From contig NZ_FNDX01000005.1 in the NCBI RefSeq assembly GCF_900099765.1, positions 187,952-251,951 on the forward strand: a stretch of DNA of 64,000 nucleotides. Direction: 5' to 3'. A program made the position numbers and the translations under genes. The notes under the pieces are model-generated. The model saw nothing but the letters and a program-made list of their open reading frames with translations. It ran no database searches and was not told the DNA's origin. Positions 33,228 to 41,475 of this stretch are shown in pieces (the first letter of the stretch is position 1; each line of letters begins with the position of its first letter). Source of the stretch: Paenibacillus typhae (GTDB lineage: Bacteria; Bacillota; Bacilli; Paenibacillales; Paenibacillaceae).

Positions 33228-35522
33228 TTGAGTACAGCTGAAGGTCTTGTGAAACGAAAGTGGATGCTTGAGGGGCTGGATTGTGCAAACTGTGCGATGA
33301 AGATCGAGAATAAGGTCAGTAAGATTGAAGGCGTCTCCTCCTGCTCAGTCAATTTTGCCATGAAGACGATGACTGTGGAAAGTGCTGCTGATCAGGCTGA
33401 CAGCATCTCCGAGCAGGCCCGGCAGACGGTAACAAGCCTTGAGCCGCATGTGAAGGTGCGGGAGCTGAAGGCCGGAGGCGTCCGCAGGAAGACGCAGCCC
33501 GGAGCGGTCCGGGCTGTCCATGCCCATGAGGACGGAGACTCCGGCCATAACGGGCATGGGCACGCGCACGGCGATGCCGCCGCCCACAGGCATGGGCACG
33601 CGCACGGCGATACCGCCCACGGGCACGCCCACGGCGCCGATAACCATGGACACAGCCATGATCACGGCGCAGGAGACACCCGGCGCATCGTGCTGAGGCT
33701 TGCCGGAGGCGGGATTCTGGCCGCTGCAGCCATGCTGCTGCCGCTCGGCGGCATACCGGAGCTGCTGCTTTTTCTGGCCGCATATCTGATTGTCGGCGGT
33801 GAGGTCGTGCTGTCGGCAGCCCGTAATATTATCCGCGGCCGGGTGTTTGACGAGAATTTCCTGATGGCGCTGGCGACAATCGGGGCTTTTGCCATCGGCG
33901 AATACCCGGAGGGCGTGGCCGTAATGCTCTTTTACCAGGTGGGCGAGCTATTTCAGGGGATGGCCGTGAACCGCTCCCGCAGGTCTATTACTGCGCTGAT
34001 GGATATCCGTCCCGAATTCGCGTATTTGAAGGACGGCAGCGGGCTGCGGCGGGTTCCGCCGGAGGAGGTCGAGATCGGGAATATCATTGTCGTGAAGCCG
34101 GGTGAGAAGGTGCCGCTCGACGGAACCATTCTGGAAGGCAGTGCGATGATGGATACCTCTGCACTTACCGGCGAATCGGTGCCGCGTTCAACTGAGCCGG
34201 GTAGTCAGGTGCTGAGCGGCTTCATTAACCGCAACGGCGTCATTACCGTAGAGGTGACCCAGACTTTCGGGGAATCGGCGGTATCCAAAATTCTCGAGCT
34301 GGTGCAGAATGCTGCAGGCAACAAAGCCAAGACGGAGAATTTCATCACCAAATTCGCCCGGGCTTACACGCCGCTGGTTGTCATTACAGCACTGCTGCTG
34401 GCTGTTGTTCCCCCGCTGGCGATCAACGGAGCGACCTTTTCGGACTGGATATACCGTGCTTTAGTCTTCCTGGTCATTTCCTGCCCGTGCGCGCTGGTCG
34501 TCTCGATCCCGCTCGGCTTCTTCGGCGGAATCGGTGCCGCTTCGCGCAGCGGGATCCTGGTCAAAGGCAGCAATTATCTGGAAGCGCTGAATGATGCGAA
34601 GATTGTGGTCTTCGACAAGACCGGCACACTGACTAAAGGGCAGTTTACGGTAACAGGAATCTTCTCTGCCGGGGGCTTTACAGAGGAAGAGCTGCTGCGT
34701 ACAGCCGCGTATGCAGAGAGCCATTCAGGCCACCCGATTGCCGAATCCATCCGTGCGGCCTACGGCAAGGCCATTGACATGGATGCAACGGGGAACTATG
34801 ACGAGATTTCAGGCCACGGGATTTCCGTTACAGTAGAAGGCAAGGCGGTGCTCGCCGGAAACGCCCGGCTGATGGAGCGTGAGGGGATATCAGCGGCTGA
34901 GCCTGCGCAGAGCGGGACTGTCGTTCATGTGGCAGTAAATCAGCAATATGCCGGACATCTGATTATTGCCGATGAGGTGAAGGAGGACTCGCTTCAGGCG
35001 GTCAAAGCGCTTAAAGCGCTCGGTATCCGTAAAACCGTTATGCTGACCGGTGACACCAAGGCGGTTGCTGAGGCTGTCGGAGCACAGCTTGGCATTGATG
35101 AAATCCATGCCGGCCTGCTTCCGCAGCATAAGGTTGAGGCGATTGAGCGTCTGGAGCAGGAAAAGGGCAAGCGGGAGAACATTATTTTTGTCGGCGACGG
35201 CATTAATGATACCCCGGTACTGGCGCGGGCTGATGTCGGAATGGCGATGGGCGGGCTCGGCTCGGACGCAGCCATTGAAGCAGCGGATATTGTGATTATG
35301 ACGGATGAACCGTCGAAGATTGCCGCGGCAATCGGAATTGCCAAGCGAACACGGCGTATTGTCTGGCAGAACATTATTTTTGCCCTAGCCGTCAAAGGAT
35401 TGTTCCTCCTCCTGGGCGCATTCGGAATCGCCACGATGTGGGAGGCGGTATTCTCGGATGTAGGCGTTACGGTACTGGCGGTGCTGAACAGCGTCCGCGC
35501 TCTGCAGATTCCCAAGGAATAG
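33228..35522 (+). CDS. cadA: Zn/Cd/Pb-exporting P1B-2-type ATPase
   Basis: A 764-residue metal-exporting ATPase. The N-terminal metal-binding domain has GLDCANC (CxxC at 19-22). A His-rich stretch follows at about 98-147 (GHAHGDAAAHRHGHAHGD). The membrane metal site is CPC at 419-421 (CPCALVVSIPL), and the phosphorylated Asp463 is in DKTGTLT. SGHPIAES and GDGINDTPVLARADVGMAMG complete the set. The TTG at 33228 is preferred because the ATG at 33219 abuts the AAGGGAG motif, leaving no spacing. It is controlled by the CzrA-type operator. Confidence 0.96.
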   Translation: MSTAEGLVKRKWMLEGLDCANCAMKIENKVSKIEGVSSCSVNFAMKTMTVESAADQADSISEQARQTVTSLEPHVKVRELKAGGVRRKTQPGAVRAVHAHEDGDSGHNGHGHAHGDAAAHRHGHAHGDTAHGHAHGADNHGHSHDHGAGDTRRIVLRLAGGGILAAAAMLLPLGGIPELLLFLAAYLIVGGEVVLSAARNIIRGRVFDENFLMALATIGAFAIGEYPEGVAVMLFYQVGELFQGMAVNRSRRSITALMDIRPEFAYLKDGSGLRRVPPEEVEIGNIIVVKPGEKVPLDGTILEGSAMMDTSALTGESVPRSTEPGSQVLSGFINRNGVITVEVTQTFGESAVSKILELVQNAAGNKAKTENFITKFARAYTPLVVITALLLAVVPPLAINGATFSDWIYRALVFLVISCPCALVVSIPLGFFGGIGAASRSGILVKGSNYLEALNDAKIVVFDKTGTLTKGQFTVTGIFSAGGFTEEELLRTAAYAESHSGHPIAESIRAAYGKAIDMDATGNYDEISGHGISVTVEGKAVLAGNARLMEREGISAAEPAQSGTVVHVAVNQQYAGHLIIADEVKEDSLQAVKALKALGIRKTVMLTGDTKAVAEAVGAQLGIDEIHAGLLPQHKVEAIERLEQEKGKRENIIFVGDGINDTPVLARADVGMAMGGLGSDAAIEAADIVIMTDEPSKIAAAIGIAKRTRRIVWQNIIFALAVKGLFLLLGAFGIATMWEAVFSDVGVTVLAVLNSVRALQIPKE

Positions 35523-35558
35523 TCATGATTTTGCGAATGAAATTAGATGAATAAATAT

Positions 35559-35610
35559 GAAAAATAAGCCTTTTTGGATTCCATAATGTGGGACTAAAGG
35601 CTTATTTTTT
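35559..35610 (+). terminator. Terminator of cadA
   Basis: AAAATAAGCCTTT, loop, AAAGGCTTATTTTTT. Confidence 0.88.
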
Positions 35611-35708
35611 ATGTGATATATAATGGAAATTGTCTGTTCTTGCCGATATAACAGTATAGATTTACAGCAAATGGAAGCTGCTAACTAATACTGCTGGGAG
35701 GACTAAAG

Positions 35709-37739
35709 GTGGAAAAAGAAGTAAAGCTTTGGACAAAGCTGAAAATGAAAACAAAAACACGCAAAACGGCCTCAATGCAAAGAAAATGGTCTCTGATTAT
35801 ATTGGCCATATCGATTATACCGCTGCTCGGATCTACCCTCTTTTTTACAACCTATTTCAGTAAGGTGACCAAGGAAGACAGTGAAGCAATCGCGGAAACG
35901 ATCCTGGATATGAATGCTTCACGGCTTAACGAATGGTTAATGTCCAAAACCTCTGCTGTACAGGCGCTGGTCGCCCTGCATCCTGAATTTGATACTTCAA
36001 AGCCGGAGACGATTTTCCCGGCCATCAAGGTGCTTGAGGAAAGCGACATGCAGTCTGAGGGCTATAGTGTTATTAATAAAGACGGTCTGTTGACCAATAT
36101 GCTGGGCTTAACGGCTGAGATGGGAACAGCGGATTACTTTTTGAAGGCGAAAGAGACGATGCAGCCTGCTGTGGCGGATATGACCTTCCTGGAGCCCCTG
36201 AGCAAGTATGTTATATCGGTAGTCGTCCCTTTTGCCGGAGCGGACAAGCAGTTTGCCGGAGCCATTGCCTTCTCGGTTACGCCTGAGATAATGAATGAGA
36301 TGAACAAGGCTATCAAAGTGGCAGAAAGCGGCTACGGTTATGTTGTCTCGGGCGACGGGACTTACTATGCCCATTATGATACACAGCGGATCGGCAAAAA
36401 CATCGCCGATTTCGCCGGCAGTAAGGAAATGAAGGCAGCGGCAGAAAAGATTCTGGCCGGGGAGAGCGGATCAGAAACCTATAAAGGTGAAGATGGCAAG
36501 GAGATCATTACGTATTACCAGACCGTACCAGGCACGAATTGGAAGCTGATGATCAATGTACCGGAAAACGAAATCTATGCAAAAGTAATATCGGCACAGA
36601 CCGTTGCAGGCATTTTTCTGATCATTGTCATTCTGGTGGTTGTGTTCCTGGCGCTCTACCTGACGAAACGGATGGTTAAACCGGTGTCTGCCGTTTCCAA
36701 AGTGGTAAAACGGGTAGCGGAGGGCCATTTAAGCGAACGGATAGCTGTAACCTCGAATGATGAAATCGGCCAGATGAGCAAGGGCATAAATGAAATGATC
36801 GATGCTTTATCCGGTATTGTCGGGATGATTGATGCAGCAGTGGCTGAGGTGGCGATTTCCGCAAAGGGCCTGCTCGGATATGCCAATGAGTCGTCCAACA
36901 CCTCGGCGGAGATTGCCGAAGTCATTAAGGAAGTGGCCCAGGGAATGGAAGAGCAGTTCAAGGGATCGGAGCAGTCAGCCCGGGCGACGGAAGAAATGGC
37001 GATCGGCCTCCAGCGGATTGCAGAATCATCCGTCAATGTATCCGACCAGGCGGAAAGTGTGAACAAGGAAGTAGAGAACGGGTATCTTGGAATCCAGTCT
37101 ACGCTGGAGCAGATGAAGGTAATCAGCACGACAGCCGGACAGACTTCAGAGCTGATCGCAACGCTTACACAGCAATCCGAGCAAATCGGCCAGATTGTCG
37201 ATGTGATCTCTGAAATTTCCAATCAGACCGGGCTGCTGTCCCTTAATGCTTCGATTGAGGCGGCCAGGGCAGGTGAACACGGGCGCGGCTTCGGGGTAGT
37301 GGCGAACGAAGTGAAGAAGCTGGCTGAGCGTACGAATACGTCCATCGTGCATATTGTGGAGCTGATCCGGCAAATCCAGACCTCTACGGCAAATGCTGCT
37401 GCATCCATGGAGAAGAGTATTGCTGAAATCGGCGACGGTATGGATAAAATGAACCATGTAGGCGCGGCCTTCGAGCATATCCGTTCCTCCATGCGTGAAG
37501 TGTCCAACCAGATTCAGGATGTCTCGGCTATCAATGAAGAGATGTCTGCCGGGACAGAGGAAATTACAGCATCCGTCTCGGATATGCTGACAATTGCCAA
37601 GGCATCGGCGGAGAATGCCGAGCTGGTTGCCGAGGCTTCTGTAGAGCAGAAGGATCTGATGGGTAAAGTTGTATCCGAGGCTGAAGCCCTCACAGCCATG
37701 ATGGCTGAGCTGAAGGAAGAAGTGGGCCGGTACCGTTAA
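35709..37739 (+). CDS. Methyl-accepting chemotaxis protein with dCache sensor
   Basis: A 676-residue chemoreceptor. A basic N-terminus precedes TM1 (about 28-50). An extracellular double-Cache-like domain spans about 51-295 ([21 protein letters not shown] is typical). TM2 is at about 298-320, then HAMP, then a long coiled-coil signalling domain. The conserved hairpin tip reads [20 protein letters not shown] and [19 protein letters not shown]. The GTG at 35709 follows GGGAGG by 6 bases. Many members of this sensor type bind amino acids; the ligand here is unknown. No other chemotaxis gene is nearby. Confidence 0.95.
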   Translation: MEKEVKLWTKLKMKTKTRKTASMQRKWSLIILAISIIPLLGSTLFFTTYFSKVTKEDSEAIAETILDMNASRLNEWLMSKTSAVQALVALHPEFDTSKPETIFPAIKVLEESDMQSEGYSVINKDGLLTNMLGLTAEMGTADYFLKAKETMQPAVADMTFLEPLSKYVISVVVPFAGADKQFAGAIAFSVTPEIMNEMNKAIKVAESGYGYVVSGDGTYYAHYDTQRIGKNIADFAGSKEMKAAAEKILAGESGSETYKGEDGKEIITYYQTVPGTNWKLMINVPENEIYAKVISAQTVAGIFLIIVILVVVFLALYLTKRMVKPVSAVSKVVKRVAEGHLSERIAVTSNDEIGQMSKGINEMIDALSGIVGMIDAAVAEVAISAKGLLGYANESSNTSAEIAEVIKEVAQGMEEQFKGSEQSARATEEMAIGLQRIAESSVNVSDQAESVNKEVENGYLGIQSTLEQMKVISTTAGQTSELIATLTQQSEQIGQIVDVISEISNQTGLLSLNASIEAARAGEHGRGFGVVANEVKKLAERTNTSIVHIVELIRQIQTSTANAAASMEKSIAEIGDGMDKMNHVGAAFEHIRSSMREVSNQIQDVSAINEEMSAGTEEITASVSDMLTIAKASAENAELVAEASVEQKDLMGKVVSEAEALTAMMAELKEEVGRYR

Positions 37740-37754
37740 GCAGCCATATATATA

Positions 37755-37806
37755 AAGAAGCCCCCTCTGCTAGCGCCGCAGCGCTATGCATGAAGGGGGC
37801 TCTTTG
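37755..37806. terminator. Bidirectional terminator
   Basis: AAGAAGCCCCCT, an inner GC hairpin (AGCGC..GCGCT), AGGGGGCTCTTT, between two convergent genes. Confidence 0.85.
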
Positions 37807-37822
37807 TGCCGCTGAGTGAATG

Positions 37823-38785
37823 CTATACGGTTTCTTCCAGCTGCAGACTTTGGATGCCGGCGCGGATGATGCCGCAGGAGGCAATGAATTTGGCGGTCTC
37901 CTGCTCGTTCAGATTCAGCTCCAGCAGCTCCTGAATACCGCCGCCGCTAATGATGGCCGGGACTCCGGTGCATACTTCCGTCTGCCCGTATTCACCATCG
38001 AGGATCGCCGAGACGGCAATGATTTTGTGCTCGTCATTGAGGATCGAGCGGGTGATATAAGCCAGCGCGCTGCCGATGCCGAAATGGGTCGAGCCCTTGC
38101 GGGTGAAAATTTCCCAGCCGGCGTCCTTGGTCTTGCGGGCAAGATCGTCGAGATCGAGGCTGCTGAACCGCTCCCGGTGCTGCTCAAGGATCTGCAGCAG
38201 CGGCTTGCCGCCAATCGTGACGTGGGACCAGGCCACGAACTGCGATTCGCCGTGTTCGCCCAGCGCATAACCGTTGACGCTGCGCGGATCAATAGAGAAC
38301 ACCTCGGAGAGCAGAGTCTTTAGCCGTGACGAATCGATGGAGGTGCCGGTGCCGATTACACGGTGGCGCGGGAGTCCGGATATTTTCCATACCATATATG
38401 TGACGATATCGACCGGATTGGCAGCCACCACAAAGATGCCGTCGAAGCCGCTGGCCATAATGTCGGTAACAATCTCTTTAGTGATAACAGCGGCGGCGTC
38501 CAGCACATCAAGTCTCGTCTGGCCGGGCTTTGGATTGGCGCCAGCCGTCAGGATAACCACATCCATGCTGCCGCAGTCACCGGCAGTTCCGGCATACACC
38601 TTGGTTCTGGTTCCTGCAAAATCCATGCAGTGCGAGAGATCAAGCGCTTGTGCCATGGCGCGGTCATAGGTACGGTCAACCATCATGATCTCATCGCAGA
38701 TGGCCTGATTGACCATGGAATAGGCACAGCTGGAGCCCACATTTCCTGAGCCGACGACCGCCACTTTTCTAGATTTCGTTTTCAA
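37823..38785 (-). CDS. ldh: L-lactate dehydrogenase family protein (non-canonical specificity residue)
   Basis: A 320-residue NAD-dependent L-2-hydroxyacid dehydrogenase of the LDH/MDH superfamily. The nucleotide-binding [16 protein letters not shown], catalytic loop [12 protein letters not shown], Asp/Arg pair in SIDSSRL and catalytic His in GEHGES are present. Where typical LDHs read GANQKPGETR, this one has Pro (residue 85) at the specificity Gln and Gln at the following Glu. It may act on pyruvate/lactate or on another 2-keto acid. The TTG start at 38785 is preferred, with GAGGG upstream, over the GTG five codons earlier. Confidence 0.85.
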   Translation of the reverse strand: MKTKSRKVAVVGSGNVGSSCAYSMVNQAICDEIMMVDRTYDRAMAQALDLSHCMDFAGTRTKVYAGTAGDCGSMDVVILTAGANPKPGQTRLDVLDAAAVITKEIVTDIMASGFDGIFVVAANPVDIVTYMVWKISGLPRHRVIGTGTSIDSSRLKTLLSEVFSIDPRSVNGYALGEHGESQFVAWSHVTIGGKPLLQILEQHRERFSSLDLDDLARKTKDAGWEIFTRKGSTHFGIGSALAYITRSILNDEHKIIAVSAILDGEYGQTEVCTGVPAIISGGGIQELLELNLNEQETAKFIASCGIIRAGIQSLQLEETV

Positions 38786-39068
38786 TTGCCTTGCCCTCAC
38801 TCTCTAAAAGTAATACCCGGCCCCGCCTGTGGAAGCTGGAGGTTAAGTATGTCTTTATTCTAACTGATCTCATCGCAAGTTACCTGACATCAGAATGAAA
38901 ATTCCAGCCGGAAGCAATCAGCTTTTGTCACATAATATACGAAAATCAGGAAAGATCCAGCGTCTGTACATAACTATTGTATTCGGGAAATACCGAGAGG
39001 GGATATAAGTTGACAAACCTGGAGCAAAATTAAATTACATGCTGCTGACTCAGCATCTCCAAATAACG
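38786..39068. other. Intergenic region upstream of ldh
   Basis: About 280 bases that must hold the ldh promoter on the minus strand. No clear promoter, Rex-type operator or ORF was recognised. Confidence 0.4.
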
Positions 39069-39112
39069 GAAAGAGCATCCCCTACCCGGCAAGGATAAGA
39101 GATGCTCTCTGT
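39069..39112 (-). terminator. Terminator of the ccdC gene
   Basis: On the minus strand AGAGCATC, loop, GATGCTCT followed by TT, just after the stop codon. Confidence 0.75.
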
Positions 39113-39118
39113 AAGATT

Positions 39119-39628
39119 CTAGCCCCGCGGCTGCGGAATACGTTCCTGGGGCGGAGACATCAGGGTATAGCGCTTATACATGAACACCCGCCAGTGGAGA
39201 ATCATACCGAAGGCCAGGATGAAGAAGAGGCCGCCGGATTGCGGGACGGATACATACCGGTTGATAAACTCATGGAGTACGGTGCGGACGAGCAACAGGC
39301 CCAGCAGTATGAAGGCGAAGCTCTTGGAACGCTGGGCGTAGATCAGGCCGTCCCGTCCTTCGAACTTGGTGCTGCGTATCAGCGGATAGGCAAAAATGAA
39401 CCAGCCGGCCAGAAAAGCCAGCACTGCCCACCACCATGGAAAGCGGACTTCAGGTACTACAAACATGGCGAAGCCGGTTGACATCCCCAGGGGCGGAATC
39501 CATATTTTGCGGAGGGTCACCGGACGCTCGCTTGCCTTCAGGCGGATGAAAATAACCATCAGCGCCATGAAAACGGCTCCCAGCGTAGAGCCTATATGCA
39601 GAAGCGAGGGATTGATATTGCCCATCAT
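39119..39628 (-). CDS. ccdC: CcdC-family membrane protein
   Basis: A 169-residue protein with about five TM helices (IGSTLGAVFMALMVIFIRL, PWWWAVLAFLAGWFIFAYPL, FAFILLGLLLVRTVL, GLFFILAFGMILHWRVFMY). Length, topology and RKIWIPPLGMSTGFAMF match the CcdC family found next to ccdA in Bacillus, although CcdC is not needed for cytochrome c maturation there. No ccdA lies nearby. AGAGGA precedes ATG 39628. Confidence 0.82.
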   Translation of the reverse strand: MMGNINPSLLHIGSTLGAVFMALMVIFIRLKASERPVTLRKIWIPPLGMSTGFAMFVVPEVRFPWWWAVLAFLAGWFIFAYPLIRSTKFEGRDGLIYAQRSKSFAFILLGLLLVRTVLHEFINRYVSVPQSGGLFFILAFGMILHWRVFMYKRYTLMSPPQERIPQPRG

Positions 39629-39717
39629 TCACGTTCCTCTCTGTGATTTGTGTCACTTATTTCTTCATTATAGCAGAAATTTCTTTGTAAACAGAATGCT
39701 GGTTAAGCGGAAGACAC

Positions 39718-39751
39718 AATGAACCCGCCAGGCTGCCCTGGCGGGTTCATT
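39718..39751. terminator. Strong hairpin after the glsB-like gene
   Basis: AATGAACCCGCCAGG..CCTGGCGGGTTCATT, a perfect 15-bp stem but without a T-run on either side. It may act as a terminator or as an mRNA 3'-end stabiliser. Confidence 0.55.
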
Positions 39752-39801
39752 GCAGATTATGCGTTATAATCAGGTTCAAGGGTTACCCTTGATCACTCAG
39801 C

Positions 39802-40062
39802 TTACGAACGGCTGCGTCCGCCAACCGAACGGAGAATCAGGCTGACGATAGCAATCAGAATTACTGCACCGATAATGGATTGGAAGACATAGAAGTCACT
39901 GATTCTAGGACCCCAGTCGCCCAGCAGCATACCGCCGAGCCATGAGCCAAGGATACCGGCAATAATATTACCGATAATACCTCCCGGAATGTCTCTGCCC
40001 ATAATCAGACCTGCCAGCCAACCAATCACGCCGCCTACGATCAACATCCAGAGAAAACTCAT
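39802..40062 (-). CDS. GlsB/YeaQ/YmgE-family stress membrane protein
   Basis: An 86-residue, three-TM, Gly-rich protein (GGVIGWLAGLIMGRDIPGGI, GNIIAGILGSWLGGMLLG) of the transglycosylase-associated family, induced by general stress in several bacteria. AAGGAGC precedes ATG 40062. A sigma-B-like promoter may lie upstream (40112-40136). Confidence 0.9.
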   Translation of the reverse strand: MSFLWMLIVGGVIGWLAGLIMGRDIPGGIIGNIIAGILGSWLGGMLLGDWGPRISDFYVFQSIIGAVILIAIVSLILRSVGGRSRS

Positions 40063-40111
40063 TTTGCTTCAGCTCCTTTTTGTATGTGTGTGTTGCCTTC
40101 GATGGTTACTA

Positions 40112-40136
40112 TTAACCTCAAGCAATACGTTTAAAC
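40112..40136 (-). promoter_or_regulatory. Candidate sigma-B-type promoter before the glsB-like gene
   Basis: On the minus strand GTTTAA (40131-40136), a 13-base spacer, GGTTAA (40112-40117). The consensus is GTTTAA-N12-15-GGGTAT; the -10 matches only in part. Confidence 0.3.
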
Positions 40137-40197
40137 CATGTGGATAATTTTGTATTTACAGGCTGATACGACGGTTTACTATGCCCTGGGAACAGCT

Positions 40198-40224
40198 GTT
40201 TAATACAGGTGAAGTACCGGGTAA
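40198..40224 (+). promoter_or_regulatory. Candidate sigma-B-type promoter before the lactonase gene
   Basis: GTTTAA (40198-40203), a 15-base spacer, GGGTAA (40219-40224): eleven of twelve consensus positions. Confidence 0.4.
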
Positions 40225-40342
40225 ATAAACATGTTATATTGATTTAGAGAACCCTAAACAGAGGAAGCTGCATAGTACAGGGTAAATGTTATGTAAGCAG
40301 CAGCAATTATAAAATGCAGTTTACTGCAAAGGAGACGCGGAT

Positions 40343-41398
40343 ATGAAGCAGCCGAATGAAGTGTTATTTTACATTGGTACTTATAATACTAAAGAGAAAG
40401 AAGCTATCCTGCTCGGAGCCCTTAATAAAGATACCGGGGAAATGAGGGTGCTGGGCGGGACCGCAGGCATTGAGAATCCTTCCTTTCTGGCCTTGAACAG
40501 CTCCGGAACTGTGCTCTATGCGGTAAGCGAGCAGGATGAGGGCAAGGTCCACGCTTTTGCCGCTGATGCCGGTACCGGGGCGCTGCAGCCGCTGGGCAGC
40601 AGAAGCACGGACGGCGGTGCACCCTGCTATGTATCTGTTTCCCCCAAGGGTAACTACATATTCGTAGCTAATTATACCGGCGGCAATGTGAATGCCTTTC
40701 CGGTAAATGATGACGGCTCACTTGGCGAAATGTCCGGCCAGGTCAAGCATGAGGGCTCGGGAATCCGCCAGGACCGGCAGGATGCACCACACACGCATTC
40801 TGTTATTCCTGACAGCACCGGGGAACGGGTGCTGGTATGTGATCTCGGGATTGATCAGGTGCTGGTCTACCGGCTTGTGGACGGCAAGCTGGTTACACAC
40901 CGTGAAGTGGATCTCCCGCCGGGCTCGGGCCCGCGCCATCTGGCCGTCCATCCGTCAGGACAATGGATGTATCTGATTAACGAGCTGAACAGCACCATTA
41001 CGGTATTTGCCAACAATGAGCAGCAGGGCGACCTGAAGATTCTGCAGAGTATCAGCTCGCTGCCGGAGCATTATCCGGCCGGAAGTGATGATACGGCCGC
41101 AGATATTCATGTGTCACCATGCGGACGGTTCCTGTATGCGTCGAACCGCGGACATGACAGCATCGGCCTGTTCTATATTAATGCAGAGACGGGATTGCTG
41201 GAGCAGGGGGACTGGGTGAAATCGGGCGGACGGATACCGCGCAACTTCGCAATCATCTCTGGCATGCTGCTTGCTGCCAACCAGGAGAGCGGCAATATTG
41301 TTTCTTTCCGGGTTGACAGGGAGAGCGGCCGGCTGATCCCTACCGGTAACGAGCTGGAGGTTACCGCTCCGGTCTGTCTGGTTCCGGTGCAGCCATAG
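40343..41398 (+). CDS. Lactonase family protein (6-phosphogluconolactonase/YkgB-like beta-propeller)
   Basis: A 351-residue seven-bladed beta-propeller of the Pgl/YkgB family, probably hydrolysing a sugar lactone such as 6-phosphogluconolactone. Landmarks are YIGTYNTKEKEAI at the start, ENPSFLALNSSGTVLYAV, APCYVSVSPKGNYIFVANY, GSGPRHLAVHPSGQWMYLIN and ADIHVSPCGRFLYASNRGHD. AAAGGAG precedes ATG 40343. It is a single-gene unit ended by the hairpin at 41407. Confidence 0.93.
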   Translation: MKQPNEVLFYIGTYNTKEKEAILLGALNKDTGEMRVLGGTAGIENPSFLALNSSGTVLYAVSEQDEGKVHAFAADAGTGALQPLGSRSTDGGAPCYVSVSPKGNYIFVANYTGGNVNAFPVNDDGSLGEMSGQVKHEGSGIRQDRQDAPHTHSVIPDSTGERVLVCDLGIDQVLVYRLVDGKLVTHREVDLPPGSGPRHLAVHPSGQWMYLINELNSTITVFANNEQQGDLKILQSISSLPEHYPAGSDDTAADIHVSPCGRFLYASNRGHDSIGLFYINAETGLLEQGDWVKSGGRIPRNFAIISGMLLAANQESGNIVSFRVDRESGRLIPTGNELEVTAPVCLVPVQP

Positions 41399-41406
41399 CA
41401 GAACAA

Positions 41407-41445
41407 TAAGGGCCTTCCCTGCAGCCGGCTGCAGGGAAGGCCCTT
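41407..41445. terminator. Long perfect hairpin between convergent genes
   Basis: AAGGGCCTTCCCTGCAGCC immediately followed by its inverted copy ending in GGCCCTT. No long T-run, but very stable and placed between convergent genes. Confidence 0.7.
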
Positions 41446-41475
41446 GAGCAATAATGTATGAAGAATAAGGGCAAA

